A DNA stretch of 64,000 bases from Bubalus kerabau (lineage: Eukaryota; Chordata; Mammalia; Artiodactyla; Bovidae): the NCBI RefSeq assembly GCF_029407905.1, contig NC_073628.1:62442501-62506500 (forward strand), read 5' to 3'. Of this stretch, positions 1 through 11,442 are shown piece by piece (positions within the stretch are counted from its first letter, which is position 1; every line of letters begins with the position of its first letter). The notes beneath the pieces are model-generated. The model searched no databases. It had not been told where the DNA came from and was given only the letters and a program-made list of their open reading frames with translations. The translations under genes and the position numbers were made by a program.

Positions 1-2229
1 CTCCACACATGGACATCACCAGATGGTCAATACTGAAATCAGATTGATATATTATTTGCAGCAAAAGATGGAGAAGCTCTTTACAGTCAGCAAAACAAGA
101 CCAGGAGCTGACTGTGGCTCAGATCATGAACTACTTATTGCCAAATTCAGGCTTAAAATGAAAAAAGCAGGGAAAACCTCTAGGTCATTCAGGTATGACT
201 TAAATCAAATCCCTTATGATTATTCAGTGGAAATGATAAATAGATTCAACAGATTTGATCTGATAGACAGAGTGTCTGAAGAACTATGCACAGAGGATCG
301 TGATATTGTACAGGAGGCAGTGATCAAGACCATCCCAAGAAAAAGAAATGCAAAAACACAAAATGGTTGTCTTAGGATGGCTTAAAAATAGCTGAGAAAA
401 GAAGAGAAGCTAAAGGAAAAGGAAAAATTAAAAGATATGCTCATTCAATTGCAGAATTCCAGAGAATAGCTAGGAAAGAAAAGAAAGCCTTCTTAAGTGA
501 ACAATGTAAAGAAATATAGGAAAACAATAGAATGGGAAAGACTAGAGATCTCTTCAAAAAAAATTAGAGATATCAAGGGAAGATTTCATGCAAAGATGGG
601 CACAATAAAAGACATAAATGACATGGACCTAACAGAAGCAGAAGATGTTAAAAAGAGGTGGCAAGAATACACAAAAAAAACTTACAAAAAAGATCTTCAT
701 GACCCAAATAAGCGTGATGGTTTGATTATTCACCTAGAGCCAGATATCCCGAAATGAGAAGTCAAGGGGGCATTAGGAAACATTACTACAAAGCTAGTGG
801 AGGTGATGGAATTCCAACTGAGCTATTTCAAATCCTAAACGATGATGCTGTGAAAGTGCTACACTTAATCTGCCAGCAAATTTGGAAAACTCAGCAGTGG
901 CCACAGGACTGGAAAATGTCAGTTTTCATTCCAGTCCCAAAGAAGGGCAATGCCAAAGAATGCTCAAACTACCACACAATTGAACTCGTTTCACATGCTA
1001 GCAAATTAATACTCAAAATTCTCCAAGCTAGGCTTCAACAGTATGTGAACTGAGAACTTCCAGATATTCAAACTGGATGTATAAAAGACAGAGGAACCAG
1101 AAATCAAATTGCCAACATTCACTGAATCAGAGAAAAAAAAACAATGAAATTGCAGAAAAACATCTACTTCTGCTTTATTGACTACACTAAAGCCTTTGGC
1201 TGTGTGAATCACAATAAACTGTGGAAAATTCTTCAAGAGATGGGAATACCAGACCACCTTACCTACCTCCTGCAAAACATGTATGCATGTCAAGAAGCAA
1301 GAGTTAGAATCAGACATGGTACCTCGAACTGGTTCCAAATTGAGAAAGAGTGTATATTGTCACCCTTCTTATTTAACTTCTATGCAGAGTACATCATGTG
1401 AAATGCCAGGCTGGATGAAACACAATCTGAAATCAATATTGTTGGGAGAAATAGCAATGGCATCAGATATGCAGATAACTCTGCCCTGAGAGCAGAAAGC
1501 AAAGAGGAATGAAAGAGCCTCTTGATTAAGGTGAAAGAGGAGAGTGAAAAAGTTGGCTAAAACTCAACATTCAGAAAACTAAGATCATGGCATTTTGTTC
1601 TATCGGTTTATGACCAATAGATGGGGAAACAATAGAAATATTGACTGAATTTATTTTCTTGTGCTCCAAAATCATCACAGATGGTGACTGTAGCCATGAA
1701 ATTAAAAGATGCTTGCTCGTTGGAGGAAAAGCTATGGCAAACTTAGACAATGTATTAAAAAGCAGAGACATTAGTTTGTTGACAAAGGTCCATCTAGTCA
1801 AAGCTATGGTTTTTCTAGTAGTCATGTATGGATGTGAGAGGAGTTGGACCATAAAATGGTTGAACACCAAAGAATTGATGCTTTTGCACTGTAGTGTTGG
1901 AGAAGACTCTTGAGAGTCCCTTGTACTTCAAGGACATCAAACCAGTCAATCTTAAAGGAAATCAATCCTGAATATTCATTGGAAGGGCTGATGCTGAAGC
2001 TGAAGCTCCATTATTTTGACCAGCTTATGTGAAAAGCTGAGTCATTAGAAAAGACCCTGATGCTGGGAAAGATTGAAGGTAGGAGAAGGAGAGGACAGAG
2101 GATGAGAAGGTTGGATGGCATCACTGACTCCATGGACATGAGTTTGAGCAAGTTCTGGGAGATGGTGAAGGGCATGACGGCCCAGTGGACTGCAGTCCAT
2201 GAGGTCACAGAGAGTCAGACATTACTCAA
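1..2229 (+). mobile_element. BovB LINE (RTE), near full length in ORF2, decayed, cut by window start
   Basis: This is a sense copy of the ruminant BovB retrotransposon ORF2. It enters the window in the endonuclease C-terminus (KTRPGADCGSDHELLIAKF near residue 25 of the 23-385 frame) and continues through the linker, the reverse transcriptase and the C-terminal domain to the 3' end near 2229. The frame is broken many times: pieces at 23-385, 497-757, 754-1053, 1144-1401 and 1641-1870 lie in different phases. The catalytic YADD region reads as YADNSA near 1470-1486, so the polymerase would be dead even without the stops. The many frameshifts make it an older insertion than the copies at 2.5 and 25.7 kb. 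Confidence 0.93.
23..385 (+). pseudogene. BovB endonuclease C-terminal fragment
   Basis: This 120-codon open piece of BovB ORF2 encodes the end of the APE-type endonuclease. The segment GADCGSDHELL holds the SDH motif, whose histidine is catalytic in this nuclease family. It is followed by the basic linker toward the reverse transcriptase. The N-terminal half of the nuclease lies outside the window. The frame ends at a stop near 385, after which the linker continues in another phase. It is a remnant, not a functional gene. Confidence 0.85.
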
Positions 2230-2304
2230 CACACACACAAACCAAATACTATATATAAAATAGATAAAAAAATAAAACCTATAAGGAAAAATAATTTGAA
2301 AAAT

Positions 2305-2400
2305 TATATATATATATACATATTTATGTATAACTGAATTACTGGGCTGTACACCTGAAACTAATGAAACATTGTAAATCAACTATAATTTTAAAAATAT
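2305..2400 (+). mobile_element. Short TA microsatellite and L1 3'-end fragment
   Basis: A (TA)7 run at about 2305-2318 leads into a short piece typical of the 3' end of older mammalian L1 elements. It has the phrases GTACACCTGAAACTAA and TGTAAATCAACTATA, in sense orientation. Only about 70 bases are recognisable. The rest of 2230-2510 is AT-rich and shows nothing else. Confidence 0.6.
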
Positions 2401-2510
2401 GGTAATATTTAAAATAAACATTAAAGAAATCTAGGAGATGTTTTTATGGAGTAATTTATCAGTTAATTAGGCATGCTAAACTAGGCTAGTTTACATAATA
2501 AAAGAACCAG

Positions 2511-3390
2511 ATATTATGCAGAGTACATCATGAGAAACGCTGGACTGGAAGAAATACAAACTGGAATCAAGATTGCCAGGAGAAATATCAATAACCTCAG
2601 ATATGCAGATGACACCACCCTTATGGCAGAAAGTGAAGAGGAACTCAAAAGCCTCTTGATGAAAGTGAAAGTGGAGAATGAAAAAGTTGGCTTAAAGCTC
2701 AACATTCAGAAAACGAAAATCATGGCATTCCGTCCCACCACTTCATGGGAAATAGATGGGGAAACAGTGGAAACAGTGTCAGACTTTATTTTTCTTGGCT
2801 CCAAAATCACTGCAGATGGTGACTGCAGCCATGAAATTAAAAGATGCTTACGCCTTGGAAGGAAAGTTATGACCAACCTAGATAGCATGTTCAAAAACAG
2901 AGACATTACTTTGCCAACAAAAGTCCGTCTAGTCAAGGCTATGGTTTTTCCTGTGGTCATGTATGGATGTGAGAGTTGGACTATGAAGAAGGCTGAGCGC
3001 CGAAGAATTGATGCTTTTGAACTGTGGTGTTGGAGAAGACTCTTGAGAGTCCCTTGGACTGCAAAGAGATCCAACCAGTCCATTCTGAAGGAGATCAGCC
3101 CTGGGATTTCTTTGGAAGGACTGATGGTAAAGCTGAAACTCCAGTACTTTGGCCACCTCATGCGAAGAGTTGACTCATTGGAAAAGACTCTGATGCTGGG
3201 AGGGATTGGGGGCAGGAGGAGAAGGGGATGACAGAGGATGAGATGGCTGGATGGCATCACTGACTCGATGGACGTGAGTCTGGGTGAACTCCGGGAGTTG
3301 GTGATGGACAGGGAGGCCTGGCGTGCTGCGATTCATGGAGTCGCAAAGGGTTGGACAAGACTGAGCGACTGATCTGATCTGATCTGATGC
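2511..3390 (+). mobile_element. BovB LINE, young 5'-truncated copy with CTGAT tail
   Basis: This is a 5'-truncated BovB covering the second half of the reverse transcriptase (from the AEYIM motif) to the 3' terminus. Unlike most copies here, it keeps one open frame of 233 codons (2530-3231). It ends in a tail of CTGAT units at about 3370-3389, where most neighbouring copies end in ACTGA units. The open frame and low apparent decay point to a recent insertion. No clear target-site duplication was found by eye. Confidence 0.93.
2530..3231 (+). pseudogene. BovB ORF2 C-terminal reverse transcriptase fragment, 233 codons open
   Basis: The frame starts at the methionine after AEYI. It contains the catalytic RYADDTTLMAESEEELKSLL block (residues about 24-43), then the GLKLNIQKTKIM thumb region, and the C-terminal region with VMYGCESW and FELWCWRRLLRVPW. 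It is cut by a stop after GGRRRRG, near the normal end of the protein. The palm N-terminus and endonuclease are missing, so the product would not be active. It keeps an intact YADD. Confidence 0.85.
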
Positions 3391-4185
3391 TATATATAAT
3401 ACCATTTATCTAGATAAATGACCAGAATTGTAGACTTGATAGTTTCATTTTATTGGTCAGTCAGTCAGTTATCGCCTTTAAGGTCACTTTTCCACACTTG
3501 AAGGTTTCAGTTCCTGATTCACTGTGACTCTTGCCAGCTCTGCTTCTACCATAATTCTTGATGATTTCAAAAATCCTAGGCAAATGGTCCTTTCAATATC
3601 TGTCCTTAGTCACTCATTCTCAAGGCCATTGAAGAATCAATAGTTTTCATTACAAAATCTGAGTTTCATTCAACTCTCTGAGCACTGCTTCTTATTTTCT
3701 ATGTCATTTCTTCTCACAGCACCGACTCTGACCCATCCTTTTTCACTGGAATCTACTGTCCACTGATTCTACTGTCCTTAGTCACCTGAGGGCTCTTCTT
3801 CCTTCCTTACCCAGATTCAGTTCCAAGATCAATCTTGATAAACAGTCTTGTGCTGATCCTCTAAACAATCACTGATGATGTACTGCAAGTTAACACCAGT
3901 CTCAACTCTGCTCCCCTTTTCTCTCTTCCTCCTACTCCCAGTTTTCTGAGCTTTCAGGTTTTCTATCCACCACCTTGAATGAAATTTCCTAGAGGCAGAG
4001 TACAAATTGCAGAGGGAGGATCCAGTAATTCTTACAGTAAGAACCAAGCTCCAAGAAGCCCAGTCAGTGTGTGTATTGAAGACTATTAGGATAGTATTAG
4101 CAGATATTAGGATAAAAGCCTAGGGTCCCATCTTTAAGGGAACTAGATTCTTACACATTGAGTTTGCAGGTCTGAATACAACAAT
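3391..4185. other. Unique sequence, no gene seen
   Basis: This stretch of about 800 bases is not clearly part of a known repeat and has no convincing open frame. It is moderately pyrimidine-rich on the + strand around 3700-3970. The minus-strand 72-codon frame at 3829-4047 has no recognisable motif and is not called. Confidence 0.5.
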
Positions 4186-4634
4186 TTTATTGTTGTTGTT
4201 CAATCATTAAGTCACATCCTGTTCTTTGCTACCCCATGGTCTGCAGCATGACAGGCTCCTCTGTCCTCCACTATCCCTGGAGTTTGCTCAAATTCATGTC
4301 CATTGAGTCAGTGATGCTATCAAACCATCTCATCCTCTCCTGCCTCCTTCTCCTCCTGCCTTCAATCTTTCCCAGCATCAGTGTCTTTTCCAATGAGTCA
4401 GTTCTTCACATCAGATGGCCAAAATGTTGTAGCTTCAGGTTCATTATCAGTACTTCCAATGAATATTCATGGTTGATTTCCTTCAGGATGGACTGGTTTG
4501 ATCTCCTTGCTCTCAAAGGGACTCACAAGAGTCCCCTCCAGCTCCACAGTTTGAAAGCATCAATTCTTTGGTGCTCAGCCTTCTTGATGGTCTAACTTTC
4601 ACATCCTTATATGACTACTGGGAAAACCCTAAAA
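4186..4634 (-). mobile_element. BovB LINE 3' part, antisense
   Basis: This antisense BovB 3' fragment covers the C-terminal domain region (complement of LEGLMLKLKLQYFGHL and the GRRRRG block) and the 3' UTR. It begins on the + strand with TTGTTGTTGTTCAATCA, the complement of an older-type BovB tail. The 119-codon + strand frame inside (4236-4595) is an antisense shadow. Confidence 0.88.
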
Positions 4635-4737
4635 TTATTAAAGAAGACAACTTAATACAACTTGATACAAACAAATGCTAACACTTCATGAAGTGGGCAG
4701 TCTCCATTCCCAAGGGTCCAGAGAACTACAAAATGGG

Positions 4738-4957
4738 ATCCTGTGCTGTGCTTAGTCATCAGTCATGTCTTACTCTTTGTGACCTCATGAACTGTAACCC
4801 ACCAGGCTCCTCTTTCCATGGGATTTTTCAGTCAAGAATACTGGAGTGGGTCACTATTTCCTACTTCAGGGGATCTTCCTGACCCAGGGATTGAACCCAT
4901 GTCTCCTTTGTCTCCTCCATTGTAGGCATATCCTTTACCTGCTGAGCCTTGGGGTGG
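4738..4957 (-). mobile_element. Bov-tA SINE, antisense
   Basis: This SINE lies antisense. The BovA part comes first (GACTCTTTGTGACC-like, then CCACCAGGCTCCTCT), then the GGGGATCTTCCTGACCC joint and the complement of the tRNA-Glu-like head, ending near GCTGAGCC. Such elements are RNA polymerase III transcribed and mobilised in trans, probably by BovB. Confidence 0.88.
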
Positions 4958-5319
4958 GAGAAAGGAAGTTTTAAAGCTTAAATAATAAGAAACAAACAGA
5001 CAAGTAGAGAATGAATAAGGAAACAAATAGAGTAATGAATAAGGAAATAAGTACAGAGAGCAGAGTTGGCTTGGCATTGGGAGATTGGCTGACTGGATAT
5101 AATCTATTTCTGGTTAAGAGGGATATTTACAGGGATAGGAACAAGATCTAAGTTTTGTTTTGCATTTATGGCACCAGGACAGGACCCATTCCAACTTGGA
5201 ACTAGAGTTTATTTCAACAATAGTTTCTCTAAAATGTCTCAGCCAGCCCTTGCATTTCAATGACCATCATTCATTTCCTCAAAAGAGAGCCAGTTCTAAT
5301 TAGTTAATTAGTAAGACAC

Positions 5320-5437
5320 ATAGTGCCCAGTATTCTTGCCTGGAGAATCCCATGGATGGAGAAGCTTGGCAGGCTACAGTCCATGGAGTTGCTAGAGTCG
5401 GACATGATTTAGAGACTAAACCACCACCACAGTGTTG
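5320..5437 (+). mobile_element. Bov-A SINE fragment, sense
   Basis: This is a 5'-truncated BovA unit in sense orientation: CAGTATTCTTGCCTGGAGAA, then GGCTACAGTCCATGG and GTCGGACATGA, ending in a CCACCA-type tail. No tRNA head is present. Confidence 0.85.
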
Positions 5438-5488
5438 GTAGAAGCTAATAGAAGCCATTCTAATTCTGGGATGTACACTCTCTGATTA

Positions 5489-5525
5489 AAAAAAAAAAAA
5501 AAAAAAAGGAAAGAAAGAAAAAATA
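5489..5525 (+). repeat. A-rich tract
   Basis: A run of about 19 A followed by GGAAAGAAAGAAA. It may be the decayed tail of an unrecognised retroposed sequence, but no body is identifiable upstream. Confidence 0.6.
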
Positions 5526-5684
5526 CTGAGCCATCCTGGGTGGTGAAATTAAATGCTAGCTGCACCTGGAATATATCTTAAACCTACCTTTGAACCTATC
5601 ACACTGTTTATGCTGAAGTAGTTTAACATAAGAGATAGCCTAAGAGCCATTCAGCTGATATGGATGGAGTTTGGGATTTAAATC

Positions 5685-5850
5685 AGAAGAGCTCTAAAAT
5701 CTAGCATCAATTTCACTTTAATCTAGGCAGTCTGAATATACCCAAACTCTTGCATTGTCCTGCCAAGCAAGGCTGTTGAAAGGACTAAATGAAATGATTT
5801 CTGAGAAGTATATAATCGGGAGACAATAATTGGCAGTTGCTGCTTATTAA
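5685..5850 (+). mobile_element. Possible MIR SINE fragment, sense
   Basis: The order of motifs (GGCAGTCTGAAT, then GGCTGTTGAAAGGACTAAATG, then a TTGGCAGTTGCTGCTTATTA end) resembles the core and 3' part of the mammalian MIR element in sense orientation. Divergence is high and the call is tentative. Confidence 0.4.
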
Positions 5851-7030
5851 AAGAATGTGTCCTCAAGTTGCTGTTTCTAAAATCCTGTGGCCATCAAAAT
5901 GTGTAAACAGACGTTATGATTAGTTTATTAATTGGAAAATTGGGACAAAAATTTAGATGCATTATTTCTTTGGCATATATAATAAATAAATAATATTTAT
6001 ATAATAATATAAATAATATTCCTAGGAGATGATCAAATCTTCTGATCTGCTTAGTATCTAGATGTTTTAGACAGATAAAAATTACTGTATTCTGTTAATT
6101 TATATAGGACGATGCTACATTTTATGCTAGCATTTCTGTCTGCATAGTGATTTGAGCAATGCCATTTTAACTTGATTATTTTGGTATTCTGTTTAGATGT
6201 GAAGCCTTTTTAATTTTACACTTTTCACTTTTAAAACTATAAAGAAATATGTTAGAAAAGTCTTCAACTTGTGCTTATATTAGAGACAAAAAAAGGATAG
6301 AATTGAATTATGAAATGAAAGTAAGAGTGCTCTAGTTCACAACTTTCAAATATAATCTACATGACAAGTCTGGAATAAGGCTGAATTTGCTATTCATAAG
6401 CTCAGACTGATCACTTGAACTCCTACCTGCCCAGCTTACTAGGACACACAGCTTCACCAACCAGGGTTCTCGTCTCCCTGAATTGTCCAAGGAGGATTTA
6501 GGGTGTTTTGGGGGATTTGGGGAGAATTCTCTTCTGCCTGGAGTTGCATCTGAAACATAGTTTTGTGACTGAACACTGGACAACACAGTTTAATATATCT
6601 TCATGCAGTGTGACAGTTACGTGTTTTGGTCCCAAAATACTCAACCAGGAAGTGATTAATCTTTAGCATACAAAGTTTAGAGCGAGGTACCAGAGTGCAC
6701 CCCTGAGGTGTGTGCTAGAATGGCTGAACTGAGAGGAACCTCCAGACTCAGCCTTGCTTTGTGCCAGCACGTGGTGTCTGCAGAAGGACCTAAGCTGGTC
6801 CTTACCCAGATGCATGCGTCTCTTCTGGGGAGTTTTCCTTTGTGGGCTCTTAGTAGCTCCATAGAACAGCAAACTTCCTCTGGGATGACCTCCAGCCCAG
6901 AGGTTTCCAGATCCCCTCTACTGCTTTGCTCAGAAGAGACTGTTGGAATCCCTAGCAACTGGCCCACCTGCTCCCCTAAGGGCCATTTCAGAGCACAGAA
7001 GACGTTAGCAGATAAGGTCTTTGTCAAGGT
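5851..7030. other. Unique sequence, no gene seen
   Basis: Single-copy looking DNA. 5980-6025 is an AT-only low-complexity patch. From about 6330 the composition is less AT-rich. Opposed 120-codon frames overlap at 6677-7079 (+ and -), which is the signature of chance frames in a GC-richer patch. Neither carries a recognisable motif or splice context that I trust. Confidence 0.5.
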
Positions 7031-7241
7031 GTTGCTGTTATTTAGTTGCTCAGTCATCCAACTCTTTTGTAACCCCTAGACTGCAACCCACCAGGCTGCT
7101 CCATCCACGGGATTTCCCAAGGTAAGAATACTAGAATAGGTTGCCATTTCCTTCTCCAGGGGATCTCCCCAGTCTGTGAATGGAACCAGTGTTTCCTGTG
7201 TCTTTTGCATTCATTGACCTGAGCCATCAGGGAAGCCCCCT
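7031..7241 (-). mobile_element. Bov-tA SINE, antisense
   Basis: Antisense Bov-tA. The BovA part runs from TTAGTTGCTCAGTCA, and the tRNA-like head ends at GAGCCATCAGGGAAGCCCCC. It is divergent, with several changes in the BovA part. Confidence 0.88.
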
Positions 7242-7469
7242 TTGTCAACTTAGATATTTTAAAATTTCTCTTGCACCTGCCTAAGCACCTTTCCTTACTC
7301 AGGTGTATCTTCCAGGCAAAAAAATTCCTTAAAAAGTTTCCAAATTGAAAGAAAAGCTGGCCCTCACTTTCAACTTTAAATTTCTCTTGCTAACAAACAC
7401 TCTGTACATCTGGGAAATGTTAAAGGTTTTTGCATTTTTATGAACAAGTGTTATTATCTAAATTCAACT

Positions 7470-7610
7470 TAAATAGGCACAAAAAAATGTGCCTTGAATA
7501 AGAAACAACCATTTCAAGTGCCAAAGACATTTTGAAGTGGCAAGTTTTGCTCCACTTTACAAGGAAAGTATTAAACAAGTCATTTAAAGATTTTACTAGA
7601 AGGATTATGT
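7470..7610. repeat. Local direct repeat, copy 1
   Basis: About 130 bases here recur in the same orientation at 9512-9645. Shared blocks include TATGCC/TGTGCCTTGAATAA, GCCAAAGACATTTTG and AAGTATTAAACAAGTCATTT. It is not a family I recognise. It could be an ancient interspersed repeat or a local duplication. Confidence 0.7.
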
Positions 7611-7708
7611 TTGGCAACTGATAAAAGAAAATAGAAGAATTTATGTGATCTAGTCCAGTGGGTGAAGGAATGCCTTCCTGAGGAATTGGTATTCAGTCTT
7701 GAACTAGA

Positions 7709-7917
7709 AGGGCATCCCAGGTGGTACAGTGGTAAAGAATCCACCTTCAATTCAGGAGACACAGGTTCAATTCCTGGGTCAGGAAGATCCCCTCGAGGAG
7801 AGAATGGCAACCCACTCCAGTACTCTTGCCTGAGAAATCCCATTGACAGAGGAGCCTGGTGAGCTACAGTCCATGGGGTCACAAACCTACAGACACAGCT
7901 GAGTTACTGAGCATAGG
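7709..7917 (+). mobile_element. Bov-tA SINE, sense
   Basis: Sense Bov-tA. The tRNA-like head starts at GGGCATCCCAGGTGGTACAG, a box-B-like GGTTCAATTCC follows near 7764, and then comes the BovA part with CCACTCCAGTACTCTTGCC and a degraded 3' end GAGTTACTGAGCA. Confidence 0.9.
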
Positions 7918-8557
7918 CTCTTTTACTAGAAAAAGAGACTGAGTGGGCATAGAGATTAGCAGAGAATTCCAAAAGAGGGCAGCAAATACCAAGACTCTGG
8001 GAACTAAACAGACCATGGAGCAGAGCCAAGGAAAGTCCAACTTAGGCTGAAATGGAAATCAGAAGCCTGAGTATCACGGTTTCAAAGAGCACTTTAATGA
8101 GTTACACTTTATTTTAGGACTAACAGGAAATTATTGAAAGATACAGGATTTTAAAATATTAAATACATAAAATTGCAAAGAGATGTTAAACCAATTAAAA
8201 ATTAAATAAAAAAAATATTATTTTAGCTAAAATGTGAAGAATGGTATGAAGAAAAGTGAGAGCTAGTGACAGCCAACCAATTAGAAGTCTTTTGAATTGG
8301 ACTATAGCAGGGAAAACATCATGTTAAAAATAAAAATATAAAAGGAATATCATCTCTAAATTGGCACTAGCAGTTACAGTCTTACTAAAGAAATAGCAAC
8401 CATAGGCACTTGGGGAATGATGAAATTCAAGAACACTGATATAGAAAAGGTATCAATGCAAGAGCAATTCCTTTTATAGTGCAAAATGTTTTAATATTTT
8501 GTTTGGCTTGCATGGATTAAAATGTTAAAAATAGGACATGTATGATGTTTACTATAT
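7918..8557. other. Unique AT-rich sequence, no gene seen
   Basis: No repeat or coding signal recognised. It contains A-rich patches near 8150-8220 and 8320-8345. Confidence 0.5.
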
Positions 8558-8753
8558 AAAAGTGAAAGTCACTCAGTAGTGTCTGATGCTTTGTGACCCC
8601 ATGGACTGTATAGTCCATGGAATTCTCCAGGCCAGAATACTGGAGTGGGTAGCCCATCCCTTCTCCAGGGGATCTTCCTGACCCTGGGATCGAACCTAGG
8701 TTTCCTGCATTGCAGGTGGATTCTTTACCAACTGAGCTATGAGGGAAGCCCAT
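8558..8753 (-). mobile_element. Bov-tA SINE, antisense
   Basis: Antisense Bov-tA of the type starting AAAGTGAAAGTCACTCAGT. It carries TAGTCCATGGAATTCTCCAG in the middle and ends with the complement of the tRNA head, ACTGAGCTATGAGGGAAGCC. Confidence 0.92.
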
Positions 8754-8902
8754 TTATTGTATGGTCATTTAACTACTACCCCAGACTCATATCTGAAGTG
8801 TTTTAAAAACATTTGTGAAAAATTAAAATATTTTCTTATTTGTTTTAGTGCCAATATTCAGTTACAGTCTAAAACGGGGGTCTCACGGTTTTGTGTGTCT
8901 AT

Positions 8903-9173
8903 GGCACCCCACTCCAGTACTCTTGCCTGGAAAATCCCATGGACGGAGGAGCCTGGTGGGCTGCAGTCCATGGGGTCGCTAGGAGTCGGACACGACTGAG
9001 AGACTTCACTTTCACTTTTCACTTTCATGCATTAGAGAAGGAAATGGCAACCCACCCCAGTGTTCTTGCCTGGAGAATCCCAGGGACAGGGGAGCCTGGT
9101 GGGCTGCTGTCTATGGGGTCGCACAGAGTCAGACACGACTGAAGTGACTTAGTAGTAGTAGTAGCAGTAGTAT
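8903..9173 (+). mobile_element. BOV-A2 SINE, sense
   Basis: A dimeric BOV-A2: two BovA monomers joined by the linker CACTTTCACTTTTCACTTTC, ending in a trinucleotide tail (AGT/AGC)n at about 9151-9173. The sequence is close to the usual form, so it is fairly young. Confidence 0.94.
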
Positions 9174-9744
9174 ACCTTACATAATAATATATAGCCCTTG
9201 TGATTTAGAAGCGTCAATCCCAGGTACCACAGATCAAAATTTATAGAGTGACACACTAGCTTAATAATATTTTATTAAATATTATATTTTCCAGATTATT
9301 ATGTTCTTATGTTTGATTGTTTTGCTTTAATATATAATGTAGGTAGTTTCAGGGTTCTCCCAGTTTGTGAAATAGAGTGTATGGTATACTTTTCATCTTT
9401 GTGGTGGTTAGCACCTGAGCATGACAGAACTATTTATTAAATGAACTAATGTAGGCAGATATCTATTCCATAGGTATTTTACACAATTATACTTATATCA
9501 TGGGATAAATTTAAATAGGCATATCAAAATATGCCTTGAATAAAAAATAACTTCAAATGCCAAAGACATTTTGGGGTAGCAAGATTTGCTCCATTATACA
9601 AAGAAAGTATTAAACAAGTCATTTTAAAATATAACTAGAGAATTAACTAGAGAAGTAATTGTAAAACATTTTTAGATAAAACAAAGTATATTATTTTCAG
9701 TTACTATGATGCTTTATGATGATCCTAGAAACTAGGGAAAAGAG
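9174..9744. other. Unique AT-rich sequence with second copy of a local repeat
   Basis: No gene seen. Bases 9512-9645 are the second copy of the direct repeat found at 7470-7610. The rest is AT-rich single-copy looking sequence. Confidence 0.55.
9512..9645. repeat. Local direct repeat, copy 2
   Basis: Second copy of the sequence at 7470-7610, same strand, about 2 kb apart and roughly four-fifths identical by eye. The similarity fades at both ends without a sharp border. Confidence 0.7.
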
Positions 9745-10103
9745 ACTTGTTTTTCAGTAGCTATGTCATGTCTGATTCTTTGTGACCCCATGAACTGGAA
9801 CATGCCAGGCTTCCCTTTCTTTCACTATCTCCTGGAGTTTGCTTAAACTCATGTCCATTGAGTCAGTGATGCCATCCAAACATCTCATCCTCTGTCACCT
9901 TCTTCTCTTCCTGACTTCAGTCTTTCCCAGCATTAGGGTCTTCTCCAATGAGTTGGCTGTTTTTCACAATAAGTGGCCAAAGTACTGGAGCTTCAGCTTA
10001 AACGTCAGTTCTTCCAAGGAACATTCAGAGTTGATTTATTTTAGGATTGACTGATTTGATCTCCTTGTAGTCCAAAGGACTCTCAAGAGTCTTCTCCAGC
10101 ACA
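9745..10103 (-). mobile_element. BovB LINE, antisense, 3' portion (split copy, part 1)
   Basis: The 3' end of an antisense BovB. It is the complement of the GRRRRG, QYFGHL and LLRVPW regions and runs to CTCAAGAGTCTTCTCCAGCA. An L1-BT insertion interrupts it at 10104; the same BovB resumes at 12434. The duplicated TCCAGCACA (10095-10103 and 12434-12442) marks the insertion point. Confidence 0.9.
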
Positions 10104-10800
10104 TCAAACGCCTTCATACCTACAATGAAACCAAGCACCACCCAAGGGCCAACAAGTTCCAGAGCAAGACATACCACGCAAATTCTCCAGCAATACAGGA
10201 ACACAGTCCTGAGCTTCAATATACAAGGCTGCCCAAAGTTACTCCAAAACCATTGACATCTCATACCTCGTTACTAGACACTTCATTGCAGTCCAGAGAG
10301 AAGAAATCCAGCTCCACCCACCAGAACGCTGACACAAGCTTCCCTAACCAAGAAACCTTGACAAGCCACTGATACAACCCCACCCACAGCGAGGAAACTC
10401 CATAATAAAGAGAACTCCACAAACTGCCAGAATACAGAAAGGCCACCCCAAACTCAGCAATATAAACAAGATGAAGAGACAGAGGAATACCCAGCAGGTA
10501 AGCGAACAGGATAAATGGCCACCAAACTAAACAAAAGAGGAAGAGATAGGGAATCTACCTGATAAAGAATTCCAAATAATGATAATGAAAATGATCCAAA
10601 ATCTTGAAATAAAAATGGAATCACAGATAAATAGCTTGGAGACAAGGACTGAGAAAATGCAAGAAAGGTTTAACAAAGACCTAGAAGTAATAAAAAAGGA
10701 GTCAATATATAATGAATAATGCAATAAATGAGATCAAAAACACTCTGGAGGCAACAAAGAGTAGAATAACGGAGGCAGAAGATAGGATTAGTGAAATAGA

Positions 10801-11058
10801 ATGATAGAAATAAGTGAATCAGAGAGGAAAAAAGAAAATCGAATTAAAAGAAATGAGGGCTATCTCAGAGACCTCCAGGACAATATTAAACGCTCCAACG
10901 TTCAAATCATAGGAGTCCCAGAAGAAGAAGACAAAAAGAAAGACCATGAGAAAATACTTCAGGAGATAATAGTTGAAAACTTCCCTAAAATGAGGAAGGA
11001 GATAATCACCCAAGTCCAAGAAACCCAGAGAGTCCCAAACAGGATAAACCCAAGGTGA
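10801..11058 (+). pseudogene. L1 ORF1 fragment
   Basis: This open piece of the L1 RNA-binding protein contains NIKRSNVQIIGVPEEEDKKK and IITQVQETQRVPNR, matching the RRM-like central domain of L1 ORF1p. The stop after NPR (TGA where a codon is expected) and other changes break the gene. In a working element ORF1p forms trimers that coat L1 RNA. Confidence 0.85.
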
Positions 11059-11442
11059 AACACCCCAAGACACATATTAATCAAATTAACAAAGATCAAA
11101 CACAAAGAACAAATATTAAAAGCAGCAAGGGAAAAACAACAAATAACACACAAGGGGATTCCTATAAGGATAACAGCTGATCTTTCAATAGAAACTCTTC
11201 AGGACAGAAGGGAATGACAAGACATACTTAAAGTGATGAAAGAAAAAAACCTACAGCCCAGATTACTGTACCCAGCAAGGATCTCATTCAAATATGAAGG
11301 AGAAATCAAAAGCTTTACGAACAAGCAAAAGCTGAGAGAATTCAGCACCACCAAACCAGCTCTCCAACAAATGCTGAAGGATATTCTCTAGACAGGAGAC
11401 ACAAAAACGGTGTATAAACTCGAACTCAAACCAATAAAGTAA

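Noticed and set aside
2706..3260. 184-codon minus-strand frame
   Set aside because: It is the antisense of the BovB C-terminal coding region. The same antisense frame (SFLMMYSAY, FLPRRKHLLISWLQSPSAV types) recurs over every BovB copy, so it is a shadow.
6677..7079. Opposed 126- and 123-codon frames in unique sequence
   Set aside because: Both strands are open at once in a GC-richer patch, and neither has a motif or splice context.
7709..7780. tRNA-like sequences at the SINE heads
   Set aside because: These are tRNA-Glu-derived SINE promoters. They lack an intact anticodon arm and acceptor pairing, so no tRNA gene is called here or at the other SINEs.
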